Shown: positions 35,182 to 43,609 of the stretch, piece by piece
How positions within the stretch are numbered: position 1 is the stretch's first letter
How the letters are laid out: every line of letters begins with the position of its first letter
NCBI RefSeq assembly: GCF_013112245.1
Contig: NZ_WVRN01000001.1
Coordinates: 227,001 to 291,000 of the forward strand
Direction of reading: 5' to 3'
Length of the DNA stretch: 64,000 nt
Source of the DNA: Ruegeria sp. HKCCD4315
GTDB taxonomy: Bacteria; Pseudomonadota; Alphaproteobacteria; Rhodobacterales; Rhodobacteraceae
Notes under the pieces: model-generated
The model's database searches: none
What the model saw: only the letters and a program-made list of their open reading frames with translations
Told to the model about the DNA's origin: nothing
Made by a program: the position numbers and the translations under genes

Positions 35182-36005
35182 CTTTGGATCATGCTGAGAT
35201 ACGCGACACTAATCAAGAAAACGCTTTCAAAACGAACTGACTATTCAATGAATGGCGTCTGTTTCATTTTTCTTCAGGTCACTCTACAATTCCGGCTTTT
35301 GCCACCGCGTTCTAGATTTACACGACTGGCTGATTGGCTGCACACGTTTGATGATTGCCTTTGAAGGCGACTTTGTACGCAATTCGCAAGTTCAGGCAAC
35401 CTAAGATTTTGCGCTCGCAGCGAACGGCAGATTCGACGGGCCGCGCCGCAGCATGGAGACTATAGAGTGAAGGTCCGTTATGGGTCGATACCAGTCCAAG
35501 CCTTCCAAATTTGGCAAATACCGTTTCGCATCCGAGGTCAGGAACGAGCCCAAAGCGGCCCTGAGAAATGACGCAACTCATCTCCCGCGGTGAATGTAGG
35601 TAACACGCTTTAGGTTGGATTGGGGTAGAATATCGAAAGGACAGAACGAGGCAGATGTCTGCCGTTCGGCTATCAGCCCACGCTCTCGTAACCCATCTAG
35701 GCCTCTATGCTTGGATCGGATCACCTGGCAACCCTATATCCTCTCTGATGGGGTCAGGCAGATGAAGGTTTTGTGCCAGGATATCCGCTTTTTCTGACAG
35801 CGTTTCCGCGCGTTCTGCAGCAGTTTCCGCTTTGGATTGCATTCGCGACTTTCTGAGTATCCACGCCTTCACCAACCAGAAGTGTCGACAGTAGGGACGC
35901 ATTTCAGTCGCGTCCGAAATTGCTCCAAGCGCGAGTTACTGATCACCTGCCATCATGTGTGCAATCGAAAGGGGATAAAGCCAGTATGGCAGAAACGGAT
36001 CTTCG
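35182..36005. other. Gene-poor region with repeat and decayed sequence
   Basis: About 820 bp between the cyclase start and the HlyD remnant. Contains type 2 repeat copy B (35417-35487) and, near 35545, the GAGCCCAAAGCGG end of a type 1-like element. The 87-codon minus-strand frame at 35318-35581 overlaps the repeat and is not considered a gene. Confidence 0.55.
35417..35487 (+). repeat. Dispersed intergenic repeat, type 2, copy B
   Basis: Ungapped partner of 6989-7059 (49 of 71 identical by hand count). About 60 nt downstream lies GAGCCCAAAGCGG, which matches the tail of the type 1 repeat, so types 1 and 2 may be parts of one longer element. Confidence 0.6.
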
Positions 36006-36461
36006 GTGGAACGATCAACAGCCTCTACCAAACTCTTCTTCTCACAGGTTTCTCGCACCGAACTGTACGAGGGAATGGCCGCAGAGGTGGCGTGCGAAAG
36101 CAACTTCAACATTTCGATGCGGAATACTGTTCTTCCGGCAAGGATCGTCCGAATTCAGGAGCTGATTTCTTCCGGTCAGCTTGCGCCTAGCGGCCGCCTG
36201 ATTGAACCCAGTGAAAAGGCAAAAAGGGGTCAGATCGTTGTGCATCTCGATCTGGTGCACCCTGAACACCGCGAACTATTGGTGCCGGGTAGCGGTTGCA
36301 TCGTCCAATCCTACACCACCAATTTTGAAGGTGAAATGGAAGGAACTCTTGTCGCCCACGGGATCCAGGCTATGGGAATCATCAAGGCCGTCGGTCTGCG
36401 GGTTAAAGCTTGGTTCGGCCTGACTTCGGGTATCGGCTTGATCGGTGGTGGACACGCCTGA
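36006..36461 (+). pseudogene. HlyD-family membrane fusion protein, C-terminal remnant
   Basis: An open frame of 151 codons whose sequence from about codon 9 (TKLFFSQVSRTELYEGM) to the end reads like the C-terminal beta-barrel and tail of HlyD/YibH-type periplasmic adaptors, including ISSGQLAPSGRLIEPSEKA, SGCIVQSYTT and AHGIQAMGIIKAVGLRVK. The N-terminal signal anchor, coiled coil and lipoyl domain are missing, and an in-frame stop lies at about 35976. No transporter gene is adjacent. A typical adaptor has 350 or more residues, so this is a truncated gene. Confidence 0.75.
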
Positions 36462-36490
36462 TTTCCCAAAGACTCCCCTATTCAATAAAC

Positions 36491-36521
36491 ACGGCTCCCG
36501 ATAAACGTTGGGAGCCGTTTC
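36491..36521 (+). terminator. Rho-independent terminator after the HlyD remnant
   Basis: ACGGCTCCC (36491-36499) and GGGAGCCGT (36510-36518) pair perfectly with a 10-nt loop, followed by TTTC. It is probably the original terminator of the now truncated gene. Confidence 0.7.
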
Positions 36522-36662
36522 TACTACTCACGTACAGACCGCGCGCCATAAAGCGAGTTCTGTCACGGCTTTCTGCTGCACGGCGAACGATTAATTGGTT
36601 CGCTCAGGCAGTCTTTTGCAAGGGACTGGCGAATGCATGCGGTGGCCCGGAATGTCAGCTTC

Positions 36663-36725
36663 GTCCACGTTGCAGGCATTCATTGAATCCTGCCGTACGT
36701 CTGCTTCGAGCCCAAAGGAGACTTA
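36663..36725 (+). repeat. Dispersed intergenic repeat, type 1, degenerate copy C
   Basis: Shares GTCC at its start and ACGTCTGCTTCGAGCCCAAA near its end with copy A at 25655-25712; the middle has diverged. Confidence 0.45.
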
Positions 36726-37111
36726 GGTGATGAGTGCAGCAATTTTCGTTTAGGGCGTATAGTGGATATTAGTTGCATCTGTGGTAAAATCCACTCCTGA
36801 TTTTCAGAGTGGGCATTCACTGCTAAGCGTTTGTGCTTCGAAATTGGCTGCTCAAGGCTTAGCTGCCTGCGGAAGCGGCATAGCGCTTGGGCTGCGGCTG
36901 ATGACCACGATTGCAGATCAGGTACGTAGGATTATCGGCCGTTCTTTTTTCAACGCGCAACGAGAGTTGTCGCCCGTTGGAAGTGCAAATGGGACTGCAG
37001 CTTAAGAACCGGTAGCTCTTTTTCGCAAGAATTGGCGCATTAACTGAGAACTTATGCCTGCTATACTTCGAACACCACTCCGTCGATCTTGCAAAAACTC
37101 CCGGTAGGGAT

Positions 37112-37456
37112 TCAGTCACAGGCTGCCGTTACAATCATTTCAACTTTCAAAACACTTCGGGCAAGCTTGGACTCTCCGCAGGCACGGGCTGGAGCGTGGC
37201 CTTCAGGCACCCAGGCGTCCCAGACGTCATTCATTTCGGAAAAGTCCTTCATGTCAGCTAGCCAGATTTCGCATTTCAGAATACGGGTTTTGTCGCTGCC
37301 AGCTTTGGTCAACAGGTCTTCAACCTTCGTTAGGATGTCGCGTGTTTGTTCGGCAACTGTAGGTGCGTCTGAGGTTTGACCGCATAGGTATGCGACGCCG
37401 TTGTGCTTGACGATACGGCTCATGCGCTGGCCGGTTTCGATCCGGGTGATAGTCAT
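37112..37456 (-). CDS. Rid family protein (RidA/YjgF-like)
   Basis: A 114-residue Rid protein. RidA hydrolyses reactive 2-aminoacrylate and other imines made by PLP enzymes. The family signature around the substrate-binding arginine is visible as APARACGESKLA (about 91-102), following ILKCEIWLADMKDF. It is the last gene of the seven-gene operon, directly after a PLP lyase that would release such imines, which supports a protective role. Confidence 0.9.
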   Translation of the reverse strand: MTITRIETGQRMSRIVKHNGVAYLCGQTSDAPTVAEQTRDILTKVEDLLTKAGSDKTRILKCEIWLADMKDFSEMNDVWDAWVPEGHAPARACGESKLARSVLKVEMIVTAACD

Positions 37457-37504
37457 GTTTTGTGTCTTTCCAGTAGGGGAATTTTGGTGTCGTGATAGGT
37501 GGGT

Positions 37505-38521
37505 TCAGGATAGGCCGCTTACCAATTCGTTTTCGTATCCGAAGAGTGCAGGCAACCCGCCCGTATGCAGCATGACAACTTTTTGGCCGGGTTGAATTAC
37601 TCCTTCACGCACCAAGTGCAACAACCCTGCGAAGGTTTTCGCAGTATAGACGGGGTCAAGGAAAATTCCTTCGCTGCGCGCCATCTTTTCCAAGGCCGAT
37701 CGTGTCATTCCACTTAGCTTGCCGTAACCTGGGGAAAGCGCGCAATCTGAAACGTTGATCCTATCCAGCAAAGGTGCTGCGTCTATGTCCAGTAAATCCG
37801 CCAGCTTATGCAGCACAGTATCCATTCGAGCCTTTTGTTTGTCGCGATCCCGGCGCACGCAGACGCCAAACACAGAAGAGGTATTCCCCGCCAACGTCAG
37901 TCCTGTCAACAAGCCTCCATGTGTTGCGCCGCTGCCCGAGGGAACGACGACCGCATCGAAATCCGACATCTGCTGGCACAGTTCATTTCCGGCGACGACA
38001 TAGCCCAAGGCACCCAACGGCGGATGGTCCAATCCCAGGTGAATGACATAAGGTTTGCGACCCTCAGCCTTCAGTTCGTCGGCACGCGCGTGCAATGCGG
38101 CGTCGGCACCGGATTCGTCCTCACCCTCGGGATAGCTCATATGTTCGGCGCCCAGAATTTTTGCTAGCAGCACATTTCCGGAGGTGTAGTACTCTTTGCC
38201 CATATCTGGGACACGCTCTTCCAGTTGCAGGACGGATTGCATGCCCAGTTTTGCTGCGGCGGCTGCAGAAGAACGAACAAAGTTGGACTGAACTGCGCCG
38301 GTGATCAAAATGGTATCCGCACCTTCCTGAAGAGCATCACCAAAATAGAACTCGAGCTGCCGCGTTTTGTTTCCACCAAACCCAAGCCCGGTCAGGTCAT
38401 CGCGTTTCAGCCAAAGGTCGATGCCCAATTCCGAAGACAATCTGTCCAACCGTTCCAAAGGAGTTGGACCTGACATGAAGTGGGCACGAGGAAATCTGTC
38501 CAGTCTGTTGAATTGTGTCAT
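37505..38521 (-). CDS. PLP-dependent lyase, L-cysteate sulfo-lyase (CuyA) / D-cysteine desulfhydrase family
   Basis: A 338-residue fold-type II PLP enzyme. The PLP lysine is in GFGGNKTR (K52) and a PSGSGATHGG phosphate-binding loop follows. The family contains ACC deaminase, D-cysteine desulfhydrase and CuyA, which splits cysteate into pyruvate, sulfite and ammonia. The N terminus (LDRFPRAHFMSGPTPLERL) fits both of the latter. A TauE-family gene lies directly upstream; a putative sulfite exporter also accompanies cuyA in Ruegeria pomeroyi. This context favours CuyA. AAAGGGC lies before the ATG at 38521, which is preferred over a start eight codons earlier. Confidence 0.82.
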   Translation of the reverse strand: MTQFNRLDRFPRAHFMSGPTPLERLDRLSSELGIDLWLKRDDLTGLGFGGNKTRQLEFYFGDALQEGADTILITGAVQSNFVRSSAAAAAKLGMQSVLQLEERVPDMGKEYYTSGNVLLAKILGAEHMSYPEGEDESGADAALHARADELKAEGRKPYVIHLGLDHPPLGALGYVVAGNELCQQMSDFDAVVVPSGSGATHGGLLTGLTLAGNTSSVFGVCVRRDRDKQKARMDTVLHKLADLLDIDAAPLLDRINVSDCALSPGYGKLSGMTRSALEKMARSEGIFLDPVYTAKTFAGLLHLVREGVIQPGQKVVMLHTGGLPALFGYENELVSGLS

Positions 38522-38537
38522 CGTCTGCCCTTTGAGT

Positions 38538-39266
38538 TCACACAATCGTAAATGCGCGATGAAAGAGAACGCCGCAAGCTATCAGAGAAACCACGCGGAT
38601 AGCAGTTGTGACCAAGCTCTGCGGCAAATGGGCCCCAACTGCACGACCCAAAAGGCTACCGATCAGTGTGAGTACGACAAAGCCCCATAGCTGCGGGCCA
38701 TAGGCAAAGGCTTGCGTCTCGGACAGGCAGTGCAACAGGAAGGCGACTCCGTACGCCAGCAGCGCAATGGGTTGAACCAACCTGGCAACCTCTTTGGCTG
38801 GGTTGCCTTTCGCAATCAATCCGAAAACCAGTAAAGGGCCGGGCGTCGCTGCCCAAACAGTCGCCAGCCCGGACAAGCCGGAAACGGTCGAAAACCCTAC
38901 TGTTCCAATTGAGCGACGTAAGGGTAGCAAGGTCGTCAAAAGCCCGATCAGCAACAGGCTGGCCGTGAGAGCAAGGACAAACGCCTCGCTCAGCCAAGGG
39001 TGTACGAGAAGGCCCGCGACCACTCCGACGAGGCATCCGATGATGGCCGTGCGAATGGTCTGACGGTCGGTCTTCAGCACCTGGCGGTCTGTCGCAACCG
39101 CGGAAACGACGGTGTTCAGTAGCAGTAGTACTGGAACGGCTGTCGACGTACCAAGCAGGATCATCATTGGCGGTCCAGCAAGGATGCTGAAACCGATGCC
39201 AACGCCGACTTGCAGCATTGCTCCCAGGCCTATGGCAACCATCAGGATGGTTAGGTCAACGGACAC
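38538..39266 (-). CDS. TauE/SafE-family membrane exporter (putative sulfite exporter)
   Basis: A 242-residue inner-membrane protein with about eight hydrophobic segments and the duplicated TauE/SafE pattern (GVGIGFSILAGPPMMILLG near the start, GLSGLATVWAATPGPLLVFG in the second half). The family exports sulfite, sulfoacetate or other organosulfur anions. Its stop lies 16 nt before the lyase gene. Together they suggest removal of sulfite set free by desulfonation. Confidence 0.85.
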   Translation of the reverse strand: MSVDLTILMVAIGLGAMLQVGVGIGFSILAGPPMMILLGTSTAVPVLLLLNTVVSAVATDRQVLKTDRQTIRTAIIGCLVGVVAGLLVHPWLSEAFVLALTASLLLIGLLTTLLPLRRSIGTVGFSTVSGLSGLATVWAATPGPLLVFGLIAKGNPAKEVARLVQPIALLAYGVAFLLHCLSETQAFAYGPQLWGFVVLTLIGSLLGRAVGAHLPQSLVTTAIRVVSLIACGVLFHRAFTIV

Positions 39267-39303
39267 TTAAACCCTCCAAGCCCCGCGCTAAACTGCTGTT
39301 CCT

Positions 39304-40044
39304 CTAGGCCCAAGGCATGATGCCAACATAGGATTTGCGTGTAGCCACGGTATGCGCCATCTGCGCCAGTGTCGTCAAATCGAAGACCGGAAGTTGCAAC
39401 TCGTCCTGAAGGCGCGCCGCATAAGGCGGCAAATCGGTGCATTCCAACACCAGCGACCGTATGTCCGGCGCCTGAAGTTTAAGTCGCCGCGCCGCCTCAA
39501 GGACTTCAGCTTCAACTAGATCGGTGTCCATGCGGGTGCGCGTGTTTTGCAGGATCACCTCGGAAAATTCGCTGGTGTCCTGCAAACCTTGCACCGAGAC
39601 GGGAATGCCTGCCGCACCGACTCCTTCGAAATGCTTCGGCGTCAGAGCAGTTGCATCTGCGGTCAACACGCCCACCGGGGCATTCGCCCCGGTCATGTGA
39701 AAGGCCAGAGGAACCTGTATCAAGCTGGATGCAAAGACAGGTACGGAAACAGCCGCAGCCAATTCCTTTTGAAACAAAGCCAGAAATCCGCAGCTTCCAG
39801 TAATTGCCCGAACGCCCTCGGCCTCAAGCCGTTGCGCGCCCTTAATAAAAGGCGCCAGCAGCTCGGGCGTCGGGTTGTTTAGCAGGGTCGGGACGGTGAT
39901 GCCGTTGATCATTTCGTAAAGAACAGGAAACGGAAGGCTAGACGGATTCTTGATGTGCCCAGGCGGTTTGGGGAAATAGCTTTCAAGGCACAGAACCCCG
40001 ATCGAAGCCCCGCAGATGTTTTGGCCGCCTTCATAAATTGGCAT
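39304..40044 (-). CDS. Aspartate/glutamate racemase-family protein
   Basis: A 246-residue member of the Asp/Glu/hydantoin racemase superfamily. The two expected catalytic cysteines are seen in TGSCGFLALF (first half) and LECTDLPPYA (second half). The start at 40044 begins at MPIYEGGQ and has AGGA upstream; a 33-codon upstream extension is not conserved-looking. Cysteate is the sulfonate analogue of aspartate, so in this operon the enzyme could interconvert D- and L-cysteate or a related acidic amino acid. This is inferred. Confidence 0.82.
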   Translation of the reverse strand: MPIYEGGQNICGASIGVLCLESYFPKPPGHIKNPSSLPFPVLYEMINGITVPTLLNNPTPELLAPFIKGAQRLEAEGVRAITGSCGFLALFQKELAAAVSVPVFASSLIQVPLAFHMTGANAPVGVLTADATALTPKHFEGVGAAGIPVSVQGLQDTSEFSEVILQNTRTRMDTDLVEAEVLEAARRLKLQAPDIRSLVLECTDLPPYAARLQDELQLPVFDLTTLAQMAHTVATRKSYVGIMPWA

Positions 40045-40072
40045 GGTGCTCAGGTCCTTTCGAATAGGGGAT

Positions 40073-41311
40073 TTAGAAACGGGCCAGCGAGAATGGGTCC
40101 AGGTTAACATTCGGGCTGCATCCCGAAACCAGATCCGCCACAAGCTCTCCGGTTTTTGGCGCCATCATCAGCCCGTAATGAGAATGGCCGAACGCCGTAA
40201 AAAGCCCGTGCTTTCCGTTCAGCGGCCCAATCGCTGGCAGACTATCGGGAAAAGAGGGGCGCCGACCCATCCAGAACTTTGCCTCGCCAGTATTGAGGTC
40301 CGGCACCAAAGACTTTGCCTGATCGGTGAGTATCATTTCCTTTCGCGGATCGGCTGGCGCATCGACACTGCCAAACTCGGCTGTGCCAGCAACCCTCAGA
40401 CCGCCCTGCATTGAACTTGCGACGACCTTTGCGTCCACATCCATGACAGAGTTGTTCAGCACAGCAGAAGGAGCCGGAAATTCAACGTGGTAACCCCGCT
40501 CGGCCACCAACGGTACTGGTATGCCAAGGGGTTTGAGCAAGTCGGCAGACCACACTCCGGCCGCGAGGACAATATTGCGCGCGTGCAGCGTGTCATGTGA
40601 CGTGGCAAGCTGCCAAATGCCGTCTTCGCTGTGGCTCAGCTTGATGACTTCGGACCGCACAAACTCAGCCCCTTGCGCACGTGCTTTTTCGGCCAATACA
40701 GCGCCCAAACGCCCGGGAGACGTTGCGCGAGCCTGACCTTTGATCACAATCGCAGCCTTGAGGTCTTTTGACAGCGCCGGTTCCAGGCGCCGCAATTCGA
40801 CGTCATCGACACGCTCCAATTCACCGCCTTTTTCCCGGCGGATCAGATAGCCAAGATCATTCAGGTTGGCCTGTTCAGGATTGCGGAACGCGTGGATATA
40901 GTAACTGTCCGCGATCAACGCATCATGCCCGGTGCCCTGCAGGTGCCGACGATACAGATCAATGGACGGGCGGCATAAAAGCTCCATCGCATCCGAGGCT
41001 TCGCGAACCGACTTTTCGCCGGACTTACCCAAAAACTGCAGCCCCCACGGGATCATCTTCGGCCAGAACGACGCCCGGACTGAAAGCGCGCTTTTCGGGT
41101 CCAACAGCATTTGCGGCAGCTTTTTCCAAATGCCCGGAACTGCCTGCGGAATGATCGACCAGGGCGACACCACACCTGCATTGCCGAACGAGGTTTCTTG
41201 CCCCGGCTCACCCCGGTCGATTAGCCGAACCGGGATGCCTCGGTCTTGCAGCGACAGGGCGCAACAGATACCGACGATCCCGGCGCCGATGATAGTGACT
41301 TGTTCTGCCAT
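40073..41311 (-). CDS. FAD-dependent D-amino-acid dehydrogenase-like oxidoreductase (DadA family)
   Basis: A 412-residue DAO-fold flavoprotein. The dinucleotide motif IIGAGIVG is at 7-14, followed by RLIDRGEPGQETSFGNAGVV, a DadA hallmark. The C terminus holds GRRPSFPDSLPAIGP and a GHSHYGLMMAPKTG FAD-contact segment. It oxidises D-amino acids to keto acids, passing electrons to the respiratory chain. It begins 4 nt after the permease stop. Beside a racemase and a cysteate-type lyase, it could deaminate the D enantiomer. Confidence 0.88.
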   Translation of the reverse strand: MAEQVTIIGAGIVGICCALSLQDRGIPVRLIDRGEPGQETSFGNAGVVSPWSIIPQAVPGIWKKLPQMLLDPKSALSVRASFWPKMIPWGLQFLGKSGEKSVREASDAMELLCRPSIDLYRRHLQGTGHDALIADSYYIHAFRNPEQANLNDLGYLIRREKGGELERVDDVELRRLEPALSKDLKAAIVIKGQARATSPGRLGAVLAEKARAQGAEFVRSEVIKLSHSEDGIWQLATSHDTLHARNIVLAAGVWSADLLKPLGIPVPLVAERGYHVEFPAPSAVLNNSVMDVDAKVVASSMQGGLRVAGTAEFGSVDAPADPRKEMILTDQAKSLVPDLNTGEAKFWMGRRPSFPDSLPAIGPLNGKHGLFTAFGHSHYGLMMAPKTGELVADLVSGCSPNVNLDPFSLARF

Positions 41312-41315
41312 CGTA

Positions 41316-43529
41316 TCAGGCCGGAGAATGACTGCGGTTGCGGCCGATCAGTTGGGTGACAATGACCGGCGAGGCCACAGCCAGCGCGATCAAGTCAGCC
41401 GTCAGGCTGGGTGCGACAAAGATAACCCCCGCGATGGCCATCAGGATACGCGATGCGAAGTTCAGCGGTTTCAACCAGTATCCGACCACGGCTGCGGACA
41501 GGGCGATGACCCCGGCGATGCAACTGGTGGCGGTATAGGTGAATTCCCACAGGTTGAAACCTGTTGAGGACACGAACAATAGGACCGGCGCATAGACGAA
41601 GGCCATTGGCGCGATCACCTTGCCCAATCCTAGCGTAAAGGCGGACAACCCTGTTCGGAACGGGTTGGAGTTCGCAATGGCTGCCGCCGCATAGGCCGAG
41701 GTACAGACCGGAGGCGTGATCTCGGACACCACTCCGTAGTAGAGCACGAACAAGTGGCTCGCGATCGGCGGGACACCCAGCTGCGCCAGCGCGGGCTGTG
41801 CGACCGAGACCAGCATGATGTATAGTGCGGTGGTCGGGATGCCTGCACCCATCAGGATGCAGACGATGGCAATGAAGACCAGCGAGATGAACAGTTGCAG
41901 GTCTTCCATCGAAAACAGCTGCCAGCTGCCGAACGAGATCATATTGTACAGGTCTGCAGCCAGATTGCCTGCGCCTTGAGTGACCATGAACCCGATGCGA
42001 AATCCAATGCCGGTTGTATTGATAACACCGACGACGATACCGACGGCCGCAGCAGCGGCGCCCACGGCCAGAGAGTATTTCACTCCCAACTCAACCGCTT
42101 GCAGCATTTCGGGTACTTCGATGCGTTTTTGTGGGTTCAGCGTTGCGATCACCGACAAGGCACACAGGATCGCCGTCATCGTCAGATCAAACCCTCCATC
42201 TGAAAATTTCCACAGTACGAAGGCCAGGAACGCCGCGGCATAGATCAGCGTGGGCGGTTGTTTGATGCGCGACATGCCAGCGATCACCGCCAGAGAAATG
42301 CCGCAAAAGGCGGACATGAACGGCGTATATCCCGTGAACAGCACGACCAGCAGACCGATCAGAGGTACAATGTTGGCCCAACCTTCAGCCCAGACGGCCT
42401 TGAGCTGCGGCAGTTGTTCTTTCGCCAAGCCTTGCAGGTTCAGCTTGCGTGCCATCAGGTGCACCACGGCAAAGACGCCGACATAGTGAAGGATCGCGGG
42501 GAAGATCGCGGCGATGACGATGGTGGTGTAGGGCACCTCAAGGAACTCGGCCATGATGAAGGCCGCTGCCCCCATGATCGGCGGCGTGATTTGCCCTCCG
42601 GCTGACGATGCGGCTTCGACGCCGCCCGCAAAATGGCCGGGGTACCCAAGGCGCTTCATGTTGGGAATGGTCAGCGCGCCGGTCGAAACGGTGTTGGCCA
42701 CCGAAGAGCCCGAGATCGTGCCGAAGAACGCCGAGGATACCACCGACACTTTTGCCGGCCCGCCGGTATAGCGGCCCGCCAAAATGGTTGCGTTGTCGAT
42801 GAAGAGTTGTCCCAATCCGGTGCGCTGCGCGATCACGCCGAACAGGACGAAATGGAACACGATGGTCGAGACGACCCAGAGGGTGACGCCATAGATGCCT
42901 TCCTGCGGGAAATACATCGACGACACGAAGGTTTTGAAGTTCACACCTGGATGCTGCAGCAAGCCGGGAAAGTACGGACCCAACAGAGCGTATGAGATAA
43001 ACACACAAATAATCAGTGGCAGCACCCAACCCAGCGTGCGGCGAGCGATGTCCAGAACCAATAGGATGATGACTACGCCCAAAACCACGTCAAAGGTGTT
43101 CGGGTTGCCCATTCGGAATGTCTGTTCCTCGATCCCCAGAAACGGAATGCCGCGCCAGGCGACCCCAACATACAGCGCTGCAATGATCCCCAGCGCCATG
43201 AAGACCAAGTCGTAAAGAGGGATGTTGCCGATACGGAACCGGCTGACCTTGAGCGCATAGAGGTTTTTGGAGCCAATTATCGGAATTGTCGCGTAGACCA
43301 GAATGAACAGTAGCGCCAGATAGATACCCATGTGCCAATGGTCGGCTGGCAGGCCGAAACCGGCTGTGAAGAATTCGTAGAACGCAAGGATCAGGGCAAC
43401 AACGCGCAGTACCTTGCCTGCGGTGGGCGTGACTTGCCGTACGGCGGCGCCTTCGTCGAACTGTTCTTCGATGGCGGCCAGTTCCTCGGCCGTCAGTTCG
43501 TGGTCATCAAGTTTCTGGGTCTCGGACAT
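41316..43529 (-). CDS. TRAP transporter fused permease (TAXI type)
   Basis: A 737-residue membrane protein fusing the small and large TRAP permeases, the arrangement normally paired with TAXI receptors. About 16-18 hydrophobic segments are present. DctM-like signatures are seen in SSAFFGTISGSSVANTVSTG and ASSAGGQITPPIMGAAAFIM, and again in GVVSEITPPVCTSAYAAAAI. The start at 43529 (MSETQKLDD) has a G-rich ribosome site; a 21-codon longer form is less likely. Confidence 0.93.
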   Translation of the reverse strand: MSETQKLDDHELTAEELAAIEEQFDEGAAVRQVTPTAGKVLRVVALILAFYEFFTAGFGLPADHWHMGIYLALLFILVYATIPIIGSKNLYALKVSRFRIGNIPLYDLVFMALGIIAALYVGVAWRGIPFLGIEEQTFRMGNPNTFDVVLGVVIILLVLDIARRTLGWVLPLIICVFISYALLGPYFPGLLQHPGVNFKTFVSSMYFPQEGIYGVTLWVVSTIVFHFVLFGVIAQRTGLGQLFIDNATILAGRYTGGPAKVSVVSSAFFGTISGSSVANTVSTGALTIPNMKRLGYPGHFAGGVEAASSAGGQITPPIMGAAAFIMAEFLEVPYTTIVIAAIFPAILHYVGVFAVVHLMARKLNLQGLAKEQLPQLKAVWAEGWANIVPLIGLLVVLFTGYTPFMSAFCGISLAVIAGMSRIKQPPTLIYAAAFLAFVLWKFSDGGFDLTMTAILCALSVIATLNPQKRIEVPEMLQAVELGVKYSLAVGAAAAAVGIVVGVINTTGIGFRIGFMVTQGAGNLAADLYNMISFGSWQLFSMEDLQLFISLVFIAIVCILMGAGIPTTALYIMLVSVAQPALAQLGVPPIASHLFVLYYGVVSEITPPVCTSAYAAAAIANSNPFRTGLSAFTLGLGKVIAPMAFVYAPVLLFVSSTGFNLWEFTYTATSCIAGVIALSAAVVGYWLKPLNFASRILMAIAGVIFVAPSLTADLIALAVASPVIVTQLIGRNRSHSPA

Positions 43530-43562
43530 GATGGCCCCCCGATTTCGCATAATTCCAGAGTG

Positions 43563-43585
43563 CGGTGCCCCGAGCAGGGGCACCG
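43563..43585 (-). terminator. Intercistronic hairpin between TAXI receptor and permease genes
   Basis: CGGTGCCCC and GGGGCACCG form a perfect 9-bp stem with a 5-nt loop and no T-run. It occupies the gap between the receptor gene stop and the permease gene, as in the first TRAP operon. Confidence 0.6.
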
Positions 43586-43609
43586 ACGACAAGTGTCAGT
43601 AAGCTAAAT

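Larger units (their letters stand above)
36462..37111. other. Gene-free region with terminator and repeat
   Basis: About 650 bp between the HlyD remnant and the Rid gene. It holds the stem-loop at 36491-36521 and a weak type 1 repeat at 36663-36725. No coding region is supported. Confidence 0.55.

Noticed and set aside
35318..35581. An 87-codon minus-strand frame
   Set aside because: It overlaps the dispersed repeat at 35417-35487 and most likely reflects the repeat, not a protein.
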